Shown here piece by piece: positions 1-7,964 of a stretch of DNA of 42,540 nucleotides. The stretch lies in the NCBI GenBank assembly GCA_002354655.1, contig DELY01000029.1, positions 61,236-103,775 on the forward strand. Reading direction: 5' to 3'. How positions within the stretch are numbered: position 1 is the stretch's first letter; every line of letters begins with the position of its first letter. The notes beneath the pieces are model-generated. The model was not told the DNA's origin, did not search any database, and was given only the letters and a program-made list of their open reading frames with translations. The stretch comes from Pseudomonas sp. UBA2684. GTDB taxonomy: Bacteria > Pseudomonadota > Gammaproteobacteria > Pseudomonadales > Pseudomonadaceae. Made by a program: the position numbers and the translations under genes.

Positions 1-42
1 GCGCGGTTTCTCCTGCAACACGTCACTGGGACATAACCAACG

Positions 43-72
43 AAAAGGCCCACAACGCTGTGGGCCTTTTTG
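43..72 (-). terminator. Rho-independent terminator downstream of the acyl-CoA dehydrogenase
   Basis: A perfect hairpin (AAAAGGCCCACA, loop ACGC, TGTGGGCCTTTT) is flanked by A and T runs on both sides. It lies 38 bases beyond the stop of the minus-strand acyl-CoA dehydrogenase, so it most likely ends that transcript. Its symmetry means it could also end a plus-strand gene lying before the window. Confidence 0.8.
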
Positions 73-109
73 CTTCACCGGGCCACTCAATGGCCCGACA
101 ACACCACTC

Positions 110-1339
110 TCAGCGGCTGGCTTTCATCACGTCCCGCGACACATACTTGCCGATCTCGAACTTGCCGATGGCCGCACGGTGCACTTCGTCCGGGCCGTCG
201 GCCAGGCGCAGGGTGCGCTGCATGGCGTACCAGTAGGCCAGCGGGAAGTCGTTGGAAACCCCGGCGCCGCCGTGGATCTGAATGGCGCGGTCGATCACCT
301 TGAGCGCCACATTGGGCGCCACCACCTTGATCTGGGCGATTTCGCTGGCGGCGATCTTGTTACCCACGGTGTCCATCATGTACGCCGCGTTCAGGGTCAA
401 CAGGCGCGCCATGTTGATTTCCATGCGCGAGTCGGCGATGTGATCGATGTTGCCGCCCAGGCGCGCCAACGGTTTGCCGAACGCGGTGCGGTTGATCGAG
501 CGTTCGCACATCAGCTTCAGTGCGCGCTCGGCCATGCCGATGGAACGCATGCAGTGGTGGATGCGGCCTGGACCGAGGCGCCCTTGGGCGATCTCGAAAC
601 CACGGCCCTCACCGAGCAGCACGTTCTCATAAGGTACGCGGACGTTCTCGAACAGCACTTCGGCGTGGCCGTGTGGCGCGTCGTCGTAGCCGAACACCGG
701 CAGCGGACGCACGACTTTCACCCCGGCAGCGTCCATCGGCACCAGAATCATCGAGTGCTGCTGGTGGCGCGGGCCGTCCGGGTTGGTCAGGCCCATGAAG
801 ATCATGATCTTGCAACGCGGGTCGCACGCGCCGGAGGTCCACCACTTGCGGCCGTTGATCACCCACTCGTCACCCTCGCGTACGGCACGGGCCTGCATGT
901 TGGTGGCGTCGCTTGAGGCCACGCCCGGTTCGGTCATGGCGAACGCCGAGCGAATCTCGCCGCTGAGCAGCGGCTTCAGCCACTGTTCTTTCTGCGCCTC
1001 GTTGGCGTAGCGCACCAGCACTTCCATGTTGCCGGTGTCCGGCGCAGCGCAGTTGAACGGCTCGGGGCCGATCAGCGAACTGCCCATGATCTCGGCCAGC
1101 GGCGCGTATTCAGTATTGGTCAGGCCGGCACCGAGTTCGGACTCGGGCAGAAACAGGTTCCACAAGCCTTCGGCCTTGGCCTTGGCTTTCAGCTCTTCCA
1201 TGATCGCGGTCGGCTGCCAGCGGTCACCTTGGTTGACCTGCTGCTCGAATACGGCCTCGGCCGGATAGACATGGGTCTCCATAAACGCAGTGACACGTTC
1301 ACGCAGATCCTGAACCTTGGGGGAGTAGGCGAAATCCAT
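110..1339 (-). CDS. Acyl-CoA dehydrogenase (ACAD10/11-like, FadE type)
   Basis: 409-residue flavoprotein predicted to catalyse FAD-dependent alpha,beta-dehydrogenation of an acyl-CoA, passing electrons to ETF in the cytoplasm. The N-terminal helical domain (about 1-125) is followed by the FAD-contact segment [16 protein letters not shown] and the beta-domain [11 protein letters not shown]. The C-terminal helical domain has the dehydrogenase-like [18 protein letters not shown] and [13 protein letters not shown]. The unusual KWWTSGA and DGPDEVH wording is that of the long or branched-chain ACAD10/11 clade rather than short-chain enzymes, as I remember those families. The start sits just after an AAGG-type ribosome site. 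The gene is divergent from a LysR regulator across 171 bases, suggesting that regulator controls it. Substrate is not readable from sequence. Confidence 0.9.
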   Translation of the reverse strand: MDFAYSPKVQDLRERVTAFMETHVYPAEAVFEQQVNQGDRWQPTAIMEELKAKAKAEGLWNLFLPESELGAGLTNTEYAPLAEIMGSSLIGPEPFNCAAPDTGNMEVLVRYANEAQKEQWLKPLLSGEIRSAFAMTEPGVASSDATNMQARAVREGDEWVINGRKWWTSGACDPRCKIMIFMGLTNPDGPRHQQHSMILVPMDAAGVKVVRPLPVFGYDDAPHGHAEVLFENVRVPYENVLLGEGRGFEIAQGRLGPGRIHHCMRSIGMAERALKLMCERSINRTAFGKPLARLGGNIDHIADSRMEINMARLLTLNAAYMMDTVGNKIAASEIAQIKVVAPNVALKVIDRAIQIHGGAGVSNDFPLAYWYAMQRTLRLADGPDEVHRAAIGKFEIGKYVSRDVMKASR

Positions 1340-1510
1340 GGGGAGCTACCTTCTGAGCGGCTGATTTTGGATGAATCGAGTGAGGTTTTACGGTGTGGAA
1401 ATGATGCTAGAACAGCGCTTAAGATTTATCTAACCTATTTTCACCGTGTATAAACATTCATCACCGATATATGATCCACTGATGCGAACAACCCTCGGAG
1501 CGCGCTTGGT

Positions 1511-2443
1511 ATGAATCTGAACAAGGTCGATCTCAACCTCTTTATCGTCTTCGATGCCATCTACACCGAGGCCAACCTGACCCGTGCCGGGCAGATCGTG
1601 GGCATCACCCAGCCGGCGGTATCCAACGCCCTCGCCCGCCTGCGCGAAACCTTCAACGATCCATTGTTCGTGCGCACCGCACAGGGCATGGTGCCGACGC
1701 CCATGGCGCAAAACATCATCGGCCCAGTGCGTAGCGCCTTGCAGCAATTGCGCATTTCCGTGCAGGAAAGCCGCACCTTCAATCCGCTGCAGGCGAACAA
1801 GACCTACCGCATCAGCATGACCGACCTCACCGAGGCGCTGGTGCTGCCGCCGCTGTTCCAGCGTCTGCGCCGTCTGGCACCGAACGTGATCATCGAAAGC
1901 ATGCTCTCGCGCCGCCGCGAGACCACCAAGGAACTGGCCGCCGGGCGCCTCGACTTTGCCGTCGATGCACCGCTCAACACCGATCCACAGGTGCGCCACG
2001 TCAAGCTGATGGAAGACCGCTACGTCTGCGCCATGCGCAAGGGCCATCCGCTGGCCAAAGACAAGATCAGCCTGGACGAGTACCTGTCACTGACCCATAT
2101 CCATATCTCCAGCCGCCGCAGTGGCCTCGGTTACATCGACCTGGCGCTGGGCAAGATGGGCATCCAGCGCAAGATTGCCCTGCGCTCGCAGCATTACCTG
2201 ATGGCCTCCACCGTGATGCACAGCACCGACATGGCGATCACCGTGCCGGAGCGCTTCGCCCGGCGTAACGATCTGCACTATGTCGAGCTGCCGGTCAGCG
2301 ACATGCCGACCCTGGAAAGCCACCTGTACTGGCACGAAAGCACCGACCAGGACCCGGCCAACCGCTGGATGCGCGAGCAGATCATCGAGATCTGCCAGCA
2401 CGTCATCGCGCAGGAAAAGAAGACAGAAAAAGCATCAGCTTAA
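1511..2443 (+). CDS. LysR-family transcriptional regulator (NodD-like subgroup)
   Basis: 310 residues. The N-terminal winged HTH (about residues 6-65) contains LTRAGQIVGITQPAVSNALARL and then DPLFVRTAQGM, hallmarks of LysR regulators. The rest (about 90-300) is a periplasmic-binding-protein-like effector domain. The spelling of the HTH and the start MNLNKVDLNLF resemble the NodD/LinR-type branch. It is divergent from the acyl-CoA dehydrogenase gene, the usual arrangement in which a LysR protein controls its neighbour and itself from the shared intergenic DNA. The effector is unknown; an acyl-CoA or fatty acid would fit the neighbour. No key residue appears missing. Confidence 0.88.
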   Translation: MNLNKVDLNLFIVFDAIYTEANLTRAGQIVGITQPAVSNALARLRETFNDPLFVRTAQGMVPTPMAQNIIGPVRSALQQLRISVQESRTFNPLQANKTYRISMTDLTEALVLPPLFQRLRRLAPNVIIESMLSRRRETTKELAAGRLDFAVDAPLNTDPQVRHVKLMEDRYVCAMRKGHPLAKDKISLDEYLSLTHIHISSRRSGLGYIDLALGKMGIQRKIALRSQHYLMASTVMHSTDMAITVPERFARRNDLHYVELPVSDMPTLESHLYWHESTDQDPANRWMREQIIEICQHVIAQEKKTEKASA

Positions 2444-2525
2444 TGTGCTAATACATTGATTAAAAAGGCTAACGGCCAATTAATAAGGCTATGTACTCGT
2501 TAACGGTTGTACGCAGATTCGATAG

Positions 2526-2592
2526 GGTGGGTTAGTGGCATTGAAGCGTGCTGGCAAAGCAACTGCGCAATCGGTGCGCCACATAACCCACC
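2526..2592. repeat. Interrupted palindrome, GGTGGGTTA...TAACCCACC family
   Basis: The left arm GGTGGGTTAGTGGC (2526-2539) pairs with the right arm GCCACATAACCCACC (2578-2592), leaving a single bulged base. The arms flank a 38-base loop. This GGTGGGTTA/TAACCCACC palindrome type is, to my knowledge, common in intergenic DNA of many proteobacteria. Other palindromes in this window (9584-9665, 15256-15333) share the GTAGGGT-G start. Confidence 0.7.
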
Positions 2593-2761
2593 AAGCGCTA
2601 ACCGGCCTATCCCCCTCTGGTGAGTTACGGCGCAACGGACTATGCAGCAGCTGTCCGTGGTCATGCACCTAACCGACCCTACGCATTACCGCGCTCCAGG
2701 CATCGCCTAGCCGGCTGCACGTTTCAACATATAGCGGGTACATAGCCATTAATATGGGATG

Positions 2762-2777
2762 AGCAGCCAGGCTTTTG
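2762..2777. repeat. 16-base direct repeat, left copy
   Basis: AGCAGCCAGGCTTTTG is repeated exactly and in the same orientation at 7801-7816. The two copies bracket the whole gluconate cluster. By length alone one such match in a window of this size is not far from chance, so a role as insertion boundary is only a suggestion. Confidence 0.5.
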
Positions 2778-2905
2778 TGGCTGCACTCTTGACCGCGACA
2801 CACGCTCAAGGCCGGCCCAAAAGCTCGCGACCAAGGCCCCTCCTACCCAGCGCTGCACGGCGCTGGCGCGCGACAACAGTTAACGTTGCGATGGCAGACA
2901 CCCCA

Positions 2906-3925
2906 TCACGCGCTATCGCGGAGCACCAGTTCGAAGCCGACGTCGATACAGCGCTCGGCCGGCTGCTCGCCACGCATCAGGGTCAACAGCATTTCCCCGG
3001 CCAACTGACCAATGCGGCCACGGGTGGTGCGCACGGTTGTCAGCGCCGGGTGCACCCAGGCTGCCGCTGGCAGGTCGTTGAAACCGGCAATGGCCAGGCG
3101 TTGCGGCACCGCCAGGTCGAGTTGGCGCGCCCGAAACAGAGCGCCCAGGGCCAAATCGTCGTTGTTGAAAAACACCGCGTCGATTTGTGGATGCTGAAGC
3201 AGCAGCCGGTCAAGCAGGTTGGCGCCCAGGCTGATCGACGAAAGCTCCGGGGTCAGTAGTTCCAAGGTCGGGTTGTAGCGGTCATGCTCGCGCATGGCCT
3301 GCCGGTAACCCTCGGCGCGCTGCAAGGTACGCGGGTCGAGCTGCGCGGCAGCGAACGCGATATGCCGATAGCCACGCGCGATCAAGGCACGGGTCATCGC
3401 CGCCCCGGCATCCAGCTGGGAAAAGCCGACACAGTAGTCATCCTCGGCGTCGCTCAGTTCCATCATGGTCACGACCGGGCCGCGACAACTACCGAGAATC
3501 TCGCGCGCGGCATCGCTGCGCTCAAAACCGGTCACCAGCAGGCCGGCCGGCTGGTGCGCCAGGTAAGAACGCAGCAAGCGCTCGTCTTCCTCGGCATGGT
3601 AGTGACTGACGCCGATCATCATTTCGAAACCGGCGGGCATCAGAACCCGCTGGATGGCTTCGACCGTGTCGACGAACACCGAGTTGGACAACGACGGAAT
3701 CACCACCGCCACCAGGTTCGACTTCGAACTGGCCAACGCCCGCGCGGCAGGATGGGGCACGTAACCCAGCAATTTTGCCGCCTGCATCACCTGCTCGCGC
3801 AGCGCATCGGAAACCCGCTCCGGTTGCGACAAGGCGCGCGAAGCAGACATCAGCGAGCAGCCGGCTGCCTTGGCCACATCGGACAGGGTGATGCGTTCGG
3901 CGGAGCGACGACGACGTGGGCTCAT
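2906..3925 (-). CDS. gntR: LacI-family repressor of the gluconate cluster (GntR-like)
   Basis: 339 residues from the ATG at 3925; an in-frame upstream ATG would add 26 residues without family resemblance. The LacI HTH (about residues 12-66) reads ITLSDVAKAAGCSLMSASRAL followed by the hinge helix HPAARALAS. Residues 68-335 form a sugar-binding-protein-like effector domain. It is the last gene of a minus-strand cluster encoding gluconokinase and a TRAP transporter. The cluster promoter carries a TTAGCGCTAA palindrome, matching the TAGCGCT core I remember for the Pseudomonas GntR operator. The likely role is therefore gluconate-responsive repression of that promoter. A strong terminator-like structure (3965-4034) separates it from the TRAP binding-protein gene, so it probably has its own promoter or depends on read-through. 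The specific ligand is inferred from context. Confidence 0.85.
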   Translation of the reverse strand: MSPRRRRSAERITLSDVAKAAGCSLMSASRALSQPERVSDALREQVMQAAKLLGYVPHPAARALASSKSNLVAVVIPSLSNSVFVDTVEAIQRVLMPAGFEMMIGVSHYHAEEDERLLRSYLAHQPAGLLVTGFERSDAAREILGSCRGPVVTMMELSDAEDDYCVGFSQLDAGAAMTRALIARGYRHIAFAAAQLDPRTLQRAEGYRQAMREHDRYNPTLELLTPELSSISLGANLLDRLLLQHPQIDAVFFNNDDLALGALFRARQLDLAVPQRLAIAGFNDLPAAAWVHPALTTVRTTRGRIGQLAGEMLLTLMRGEQPAERCIDVGFELVLRDSA

Positions 3926-3964
3926 GACAGTTCCAGAAATAGCAGGCGGCGATTCTAGCAGCAG

Positions 3965-4034
3965 AAAAAAAGCGCGGGATACGCCGCCCTGTGCCGGCAC
4001 CATGCAACGACCGGCGAATATGACGTATCCCGCG
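3965..4034 (-). terminator. Terminator after the TRAP binding-protein gene
   Basis: Read on the minus strand, CGCGGGATACG pairs perfectly with CGTATCCCGCG over 11 bases. An inner GCCGG/CCGGC stem lies in the 40-base loop, and the right arm is followed by C and seven T. It begins 8 bases after the stop of the TRAP binding protein and ends 40 bases before the repressor start. It should therefore limit read-through from the transport genes into the repressor gene. Confidence 0.75.
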
Positions 4035-4041
4035 AAACCGA

Positions 4042-5055
4042 TTAGTTAGAGGTCTTGGCCAACTCAGCCTGAACCTGATCGAACAGCGGTTGGCCGACGG
4101 TATCGATCACTTTCTGGATCGCCGGCTTGGCCTGTTCGCGCATGCGCTGCACCTCATCGGCGCTGATCTCGTTGACCTGCATGCCGCTGTCCTTGAGCAG
4201 CGCCAAGGCTTTGCTGGCCTCCGCACGAGTGTCCTGGCGCTCGAAATCGCGGGCCGTCTTCGCCGCGTCCAGCAGGATCTTCTGCTCGGTCTGCGACAAG
4301 CCGTCCCACCAGCGCTTGGACGCGGTGACGATCCATGGGCTGTACACGTGGTTGGTCACGGTGAGGTACTTCTGCACTTCGTAGAATTTCGACGAGAGGA
4401 TGGTGTTGTAGGGGTTTTCCTGACCGTCCACCGCCTTGGTCTCCAGCGCGGTAAACAGCTCGGAGAACGGCAGCGGCACGGCATTGGCGCCCATCTGCTT
4501 GAAGGTGTCGAGGAACACCGGGTTCTGCATCACGCGCAACTTGATCCCGGAGAAATCCTCCAGCTTGGTAATCGGTCGCACGTTGTTGGTCATGTTGCGA
4601 AAGCCGTTTTCCCAGTACACCAGGCCCACCAGGCCCTTCTCTTCCAGTTTGTCCATTACCTGGCGGCCAACTGGGCCATCCAGCACCGCATCGGCCTGCT
4701 GTTCGCGGGTAAACAGGAACGGCGTATCCCAGACCGCCATTTCCTTGGTGATGCCGACCAGGGTGGCGGTGGAACCGACCATCATCTCTTGCGCACCACC
4801 GATCAACGCACTCTGCATCTGATCGTCCGAGCCCAGGCTGGCCGCGGCGAAGGTGCGCATTTTCAGCTTGCCCGCAGAAGCCTTGGCGACCTCCTCGGCG
4901 AACAACTTGGCCGCCCGGCCCTGGTTGCTGTTTTCGTTGAGGCCGTAACCGAAACGGATCATCCGCGAGCGGACTTCATCGGCGTGGGCGGTAAGCGTAG
5001 CGAGTGGGCTGCACAGCACAGCCGCGGTCAGCACAGCGATCAGCGGGCGTCTCAT
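4042..5055 (-). CDS. TRAP transporter substrate-binding protein (DctP family)
   Basis: 337 residues. A typical Sec signal peptide (MRRPLIAVLT..., cleavage predicted after AHA at about residue 25) delivers it to the periplasm. The mature chain has the DctP signature: IRFGYGLNENS near the start, then GIKLRVMQNP with the Arg that usually clamps the substrate carboxylate. This is followed by MGANAVPLPFSELFTALETKAVDGQENP. It would hand substrate to the DctQ and DctM permease parts encoded upstream. Because the cluster also encodes gluconokinase and a gluconate-type repressor, the probable ligand is gluconate or a related sugar acid. The DctP fold alone does not prove this. The start has an AAAGG ribosome site about 9 bases upstream. 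Confidence 0.9.
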   Translation of the reverse strand: MRRPLIAVLTAAVLCSPLATLTAHADEVRSRMIRFGYGLNENSNQGRAAKLFAEEVAKASAGKLKMRTFAAASLGSDDQMQSALIGGAQEMMVGSTATLVGITKEMAVWDTPFLFTREQQADAVLDGPVGRQVMDKLEEKGLVGLVYWENGFRNMTNNVRPITKLEDFSGIKLRVMQNPVFLDTFKQMGANAVPLPFSELFTALETKAVDGQENPYNTILSSKFYEVQKYLTVTNHVYSPWIVTASKRWWDGLSQTEQKILLDAAKTARDFERQDTRAEASKALALLKDSGMQVNEISADEVQRMREQAKPAIQKVIDTVGQPLFDQVQAELAKTSN

Positions 5056-5194
5056 GAGGAAGTACCTTTATTGTTGTGAGATGAGTACCAATTGAACTTT
5101 GCCGCAGCAAAGCCGGCCTTGCCCGGTGGCGTGCCAGTCGTCACGCCGCCGGTTACCCCAGCGCCATGGCGCCGGGCGAAAGGTTTACGGGGCA

Positions 5195-6472
5195 TCAGCG
5201 CAACCATGCCAGCGGCACCGTGACGATGGCCGGAAAGGCGATCAGCAGCGCGACGATGCCCAGGTAAATCAGGAAGAACGGCACCACGCCACGCACCAGC
5301 ACTTCCATGCGCAGCTTGCCGATACCGCCGACCACGTTGAGCACCGTGCCCACTGGCGGCGTGATCAGACCGATGGAGCCGATCAGCACGAACATCACCC
5401 CGAAATACACCGGATCGACGCCGGCCTTGGCGGCGATGGGCGCCAACACCGGGGCGAGAATCAGGATGGTCGGGGTCAGGTCGAGCACCATGCCCACCGC
5501 AATCATCAGCAGCATGATCGCCAACACCAGCAACTGCGGGTGGTTGGCCAACGGGCCGAGCATCGCCCCGATCTCCTCGGGCAATTGCGCCAGGGTGACC
5601 ATGTAGGCGGATACCGTGGCAGCGGCGCAGAGGAACATCACCGAGGCGGTGGTGCGGCTGGCGCGGGTCAGGGTTTCGGTCAAGGCCGTCCAACTCAGCT
5701 CGCGGTAAAGCAAGGTCGAAACGCCCAGGGCATACACCGCCGCGACCACGGCCGCTTCGGTCGGGGTGAAGATGCCAAAGCGCAAGCCGCCGACGATGAT
5801 CACCGGCAGCATCAGCGCCGCCGCCCCGTCCACCAGCACGCGGCGGCGCTCGGCCTTGCTGGCCTTGGCCGGAGCCGGCTCGGTGAAACCACGGGCAATC
5901 AGCGACCAGGCGATGATCAACCCCACGCCCATGATCAGCCCTGGCACCAGGCCGGCCATGAACAGCTGACTGATCGAGGTGTTGGTCACCACGCCATAGA
6001 TCACGAAGGGCATCGACGGCGGAATGATCGGCGCGATGATGCCGCCGGCGGCGACCAACCCCGCCGAGGAGTGCAACGGATAACCACGCTGGCGCATCAT
6101 CGGCAGCAACAAAGTCGCCAGCGCCGCGGTATCGGCCAGCGCCGAGCCGGACATACTTGCCAGTAACACCGCCGCGGCAATCGCCACATACCCAAGGCCG
6201 CCGCGCAGGTGGCCGAAATAGGCCTGGGCCATGGCGATGATGCGTTTGGAAATACCACCGGCATTCATTAACTCGCCGGCAAGGATGAAAAACGGCACCG
6301 CCAGCAGCGGGAAGCTGTCAGCGCCGGCGAGCAGGTTCTGCGCCAGCAACTGCACATCCCAGAACTCCAGGTACCACATCAGCACCGCGCCGGTAAGAAT
6401 CAGGGCGAACGCAATGGGCATGCCGAAGGCCATGAAACCCAACAGTGAAGAGAGGAAGACGGCGACAGTCAT
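5195..6472 (-). CDS. TRAP transporter large permease (DctM family)
   Basis: 425 residues from the ATG at 6472, which has GAGGA 7 bases upstream. The alternative start at 6493 has no ribosome site. The protein is almost entirely hydrophobic, with about a dozen membrane spans, and carries DctM landmarks: PFFILAGELMNAGG near residue 57, SGSALADTAA, GGIIAPIIPPSMPFVIYG and a late LITPPVGTVLNVV. It forms the sodium-coupled transport channel with DctQ. The gene follows the gluconokinase-DctQ fusion by 63 bases and precedes the binding protein by 139 bases. Predicted substrate is gluconate or another sugar acid, from context only. Confidence 0.9.
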   Translation of the reverse strand: MTVAVFLSSLLGFMAFGMPIAFALILTGAVLMWYLEFWDVQLLAQNLLAGADSFPLLAVPFFILAGELMNAGGISKRIIAMAQAYFGHLRGGLGYVAIAAAVLLASMSGSALADTAALATLLLPMMRQRGYPLHSSAGLVAAGGIIAPIIPPSMPFVIYGVVTNTSISQLFMAGLVPGLIMGVGLIIAWSLIARGFTEPAPAKASKAERRRVLVDGAAALMLPVIIVGGLRFGIFTPTEAAVVAAVYALGVSTLLYRELSWTALTETLTRASRTTASVMFLCAAATVSAYMVTLAQLPEEIGAMLGPLANHPQLLVLAIMLLMIAVGMVLDLTPTILILAPVLAPIAAKAGVDPVYFGVMFVLIGSIGLITPPVGTVLNVVGGIGKLRMEVLVRGVVPFFLIYLGIVALLIAFPAIVTVPLAWLR

Positions 6473-6535
6473 CAGCAGGTCCTCGGTGGGCATTGCCCAG
6501 TGTTGTTATTAGAAAAGTGCAGCATGGCGCGCCAC

Positions 6536-7660
6536 TCAATCGACCGTGACATTGGCCAGCGCCGACTGCTCGGCGGGACGCCGCCAGACATTCACCAGCT
6601 GTACCAACGCCAATACGGCCAACACGGCCATACAGGCCAGTACCGGCACCATCGCCAGCGCCACCGGGTAACCGACCACCGTGCTGACATTGCCCCAGCC
6701 GTACTGCACCTGATTCCACGCGCCCCAGGCTGAAAGCACGCTGGCCGCCGCGACCAGCAACCAACTCGCCGAATCGAGCAGGCGCCGACTGGCCAGCGGA
6801 AAGCGATCGCGAATCATGCGGAAGGTCATCAGCTCGCCACGGCGCATGCTCGAAGCCACCCCGACAAACACCAGCCAGACAAAAGCCAGCCGCGACAGCT
6901 CCTCGGCACCCGCCCAGCCGGTGCCGAAGGCATACCGCAGCACCACGTTGCCGAACACCGCGGCGACCATAAAAGCCATCAGCGCGGCCATCATGCCGTC
7001 GGTCAGGCGGTCGAACAGGCGCGCCAAGCCGCCGCTGTAGATCGGTTCGGCGGTCGAGTGCGATTCATGGTTAGCGCTATCAAATGCCGGCGCAGAAAAT
7101 CTCACCGCCGCTGTCGCCTGCTCTTCCCGGGCCAACCAGGCGCAGACCTGCGTCACCACTGCCGCGCGGTTCTGCGCGGCGCTGACGACCAATACATGCG
7201 ACTCGCCGCTGGGTGTTTCCAGGGTGGAGAACTGGCTGTCGACCAGCGAGGTGGGCATGAAATGCCCAGGGCGCGCACCGACCCGCTGCAAGGCGGTGGC
7301 CTGATCGATATCCAAGTGAGCGAACTGCAAGCCCGGTACAGCGGCGCGCAGACGCTCGCGGTAAGTGCGCTTCAGCGCAGAACAGGCGAGCACAAAACCT
7401 TCTCCGCTGGCTTGCGCCGCAAGCATCTCGGCAATCAACGAATCGAGCCAGTGAATGCGGTCGTCATCGCTCAGCGGAATGCCGGCGCGCATCCGCTCGA
7501 CGTTTTCGCGGGGGTGGAAATGATCGGCCTCGATGTGCCGCCAACCGAGTGCGGCCGCCACGGCCTGACTGATCTCGGTCTTGCCGGAGCCGCTGACGCC
7601 CATCACCACCAGAGTGAGGCGAGCCGGGCCAGCAGCGTGGGCAGAAGGGATAGCCTGCAT
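6536..7660 (-). CDS. gntK: Gluconokinase fused to TRAP small permease (GntK-DctQ)
   Basis: 374 residues from the ATG at 7660, which has AGGAG 7 bases upstream. Residues about 14-180 are a complete gluconokinase: P-loop GVSGSGKT (21-28), ADHFHPRENVERMRAGIPLSDDDR, CSALKRTYRERLR and RPGHFMPTSLVDSQFSTLE. It would phosphorylate gluconate to 6-phosphogluconate. After a polar linker (181-211), residues 212-374 are a DctQ-type permease subunit with four hydrophobic segments. Its landmarks are LFDRLTDGMMAALMAF, FGNVVLRYAFGTGWAGAEELSR and FVWLVFVGVASSMRRGELM. Both halves are normally separate proteins; here there is no stop between them, and no ATG before the second domain with a ribosome site. A TTG at the domain start is conceivable but weak. 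Linker codons at 7067-7084 coincide with an operator-like sequence. The fusion would tether the kinase to the membrane beside the transporter. Confidence 0.85.
   Translation of the reverse strand: MQAIPSAHAAGPARLTLVVMGVSGSGKTEISQAVAAALGWRHIEADHFHPRENVERMRAGIPLSDDDRIHWLDSLIAEMLAAQASGEGFVLACSALKRTYRERLRAAVPGLQFAHLDIDQATALQRVGARPGHFMPTSLVDSQFSTLETPSGESHVLVVSAAQNRAAVVTQVCAWLAREEQATAAVRFSAPAFDSANHESHSTAEPIYSGGLARLFDRLTDGMMAALMAFMVAAVFGNVVLRYAFGTGWAGAEELSRLAFVWLVFVGVASSMRRGELMTFRMIRDRFPLASRRLLDSASWLLVAAASVLSAWGAWNQVQYGWGNVSTVVGYPVALAMVPVLACMAVLAVLALVQLVNVWRRPAEQSALANVTVD
7067..7084. promoter_or_regulatory. Operator-like palindrome inside the gntK-dctQ linker
   Basis: On the minus strand the linker codons read TTTGATAGCGCTAACCAT, encoding Phe-Asp-Ser-Ala-Asn-His. 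The core ATAGCGCTAA differs by one base from the perfect TTAGCGCTAA operator at 7709-7722. It lies exactly where an intergenic promoter for a separate dctQ gene would be expected. It may be a relic operator now translated, or a still working internal repressor site. Confidence 0.5.
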
Positions 7661-7707
7661 AGATTCTCCTGGGCACCATCGCTGTGGGCCGCTCATTGTT
7701 TGGGCGG

Positions 7708-7736
7708 ATGTTAGCGCTAACAAAACTGTTCGACAA
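7708..7736 (-). promoter_or_regulatory. Promoter and GntR-type operator of the gluconate cluster
   Basis: On the minus strand a TTGTCG -35 (7736-7731) and TAACAT -10 (7713-7708) are separated by exactly 17 bases. The perfect palindrome TGTTAGCGCTAACA (7709-7722) overlaps the -10 and the end of the spacer. A LacI-family repressor bound here would block RNA polymerase. The kinase-permease start is about 48 bases downstream. The TAGCGCT core agrees with the Pseudomonas GntR operator as I remember it. Confidence 0.75.
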
Positions 7737-7800
7737 CCCTACGCCAGATAATTTTTCAACATCGCTACCCAGTGCAGTCACGTGCTTTACGCGTTGCATA

Positions 7801-7816
7801 AGCAGCCAGGCTTTTG
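7801..7816. repeat. 16-base direct repeat, right copy
   Basis: Exact copy of AGCAGCCAGGCTTTTG at 2762-2777, same orientation. It lies between the gluconate promoter and the liuR promoter. See the left copy for the caution about chance. Confidence 0.5.
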
Positions 7817-7909
7817 CGGGTCTCGCGCTCTGGGCAGGAGTCCGGCATACGCGGCGTTCGCTCGGTCGGCATGCGCCTTGAGCAATCCCCTGTCAGTTGG
7901 GGCCGTTGC

Positions 7910-7945
7910 TTGACACGCCGCTGCCGCAGCCTTACGTTAACGTAA
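7910..7945 (+). promoter_or_regulatory. liu operon promoter with LiuR operator
   Basis: A consensus -35 TTGACA (7910-7915) is followed by the perfect 14-base palindrome TTACGTTAACGTAA (7932-7945), which lies where the -10 and the end of the spacer should be. MerR-family regulators act on promoters with dyads between or near the -35 and -10, and LiuR sites of this ACGTTAACGT type are described in proteobacteria. The liuR start is 20 bases downstream of the palindrome, so the regulator most likely controls itself and the whole operon. Confidence 0.75.
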
Positions 7946-7964
7946 AGGTAAATGCGAGAAACCC

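Larger units (their letters stand above)
2444..2905. other. 462-base stretch without a convincing gene
   Basis: No frame here looks coding: the longest open frames lack ribosome sites and recognisable motifs. It holds a large interrupted palindrome at 2526-2592, one copy of a 16-base direct repeat at 2762-2777, and a half-REP-like segment near 2820-2850 (GCTCGCGACCAAGGCCCCTCC). The first 60 bases after the LysR stop are AT-richer (about 2440-2510). No terminator with a clear U tract was found for the LysR gene. Confidence 0.6.

Noticed and set aside
179-916. 245-codon open frame on the plus strand inside the acyl-CoA dehydrogenase gene
   Set aside because: Antisense shadow caused by high third-position GC. 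The opposite strand encodes a complete, recognisable enzyme, and the shadow has His/Val/Arg-rich low-meaning sequence.
5099-6166. 355-codon plus-strand frame opposite the TRAP large permease
   Set aside because: Extremely His, Gln and Arg rich, as expected for the reverse complement of a hydrophobic membrane protein. Not a gene.
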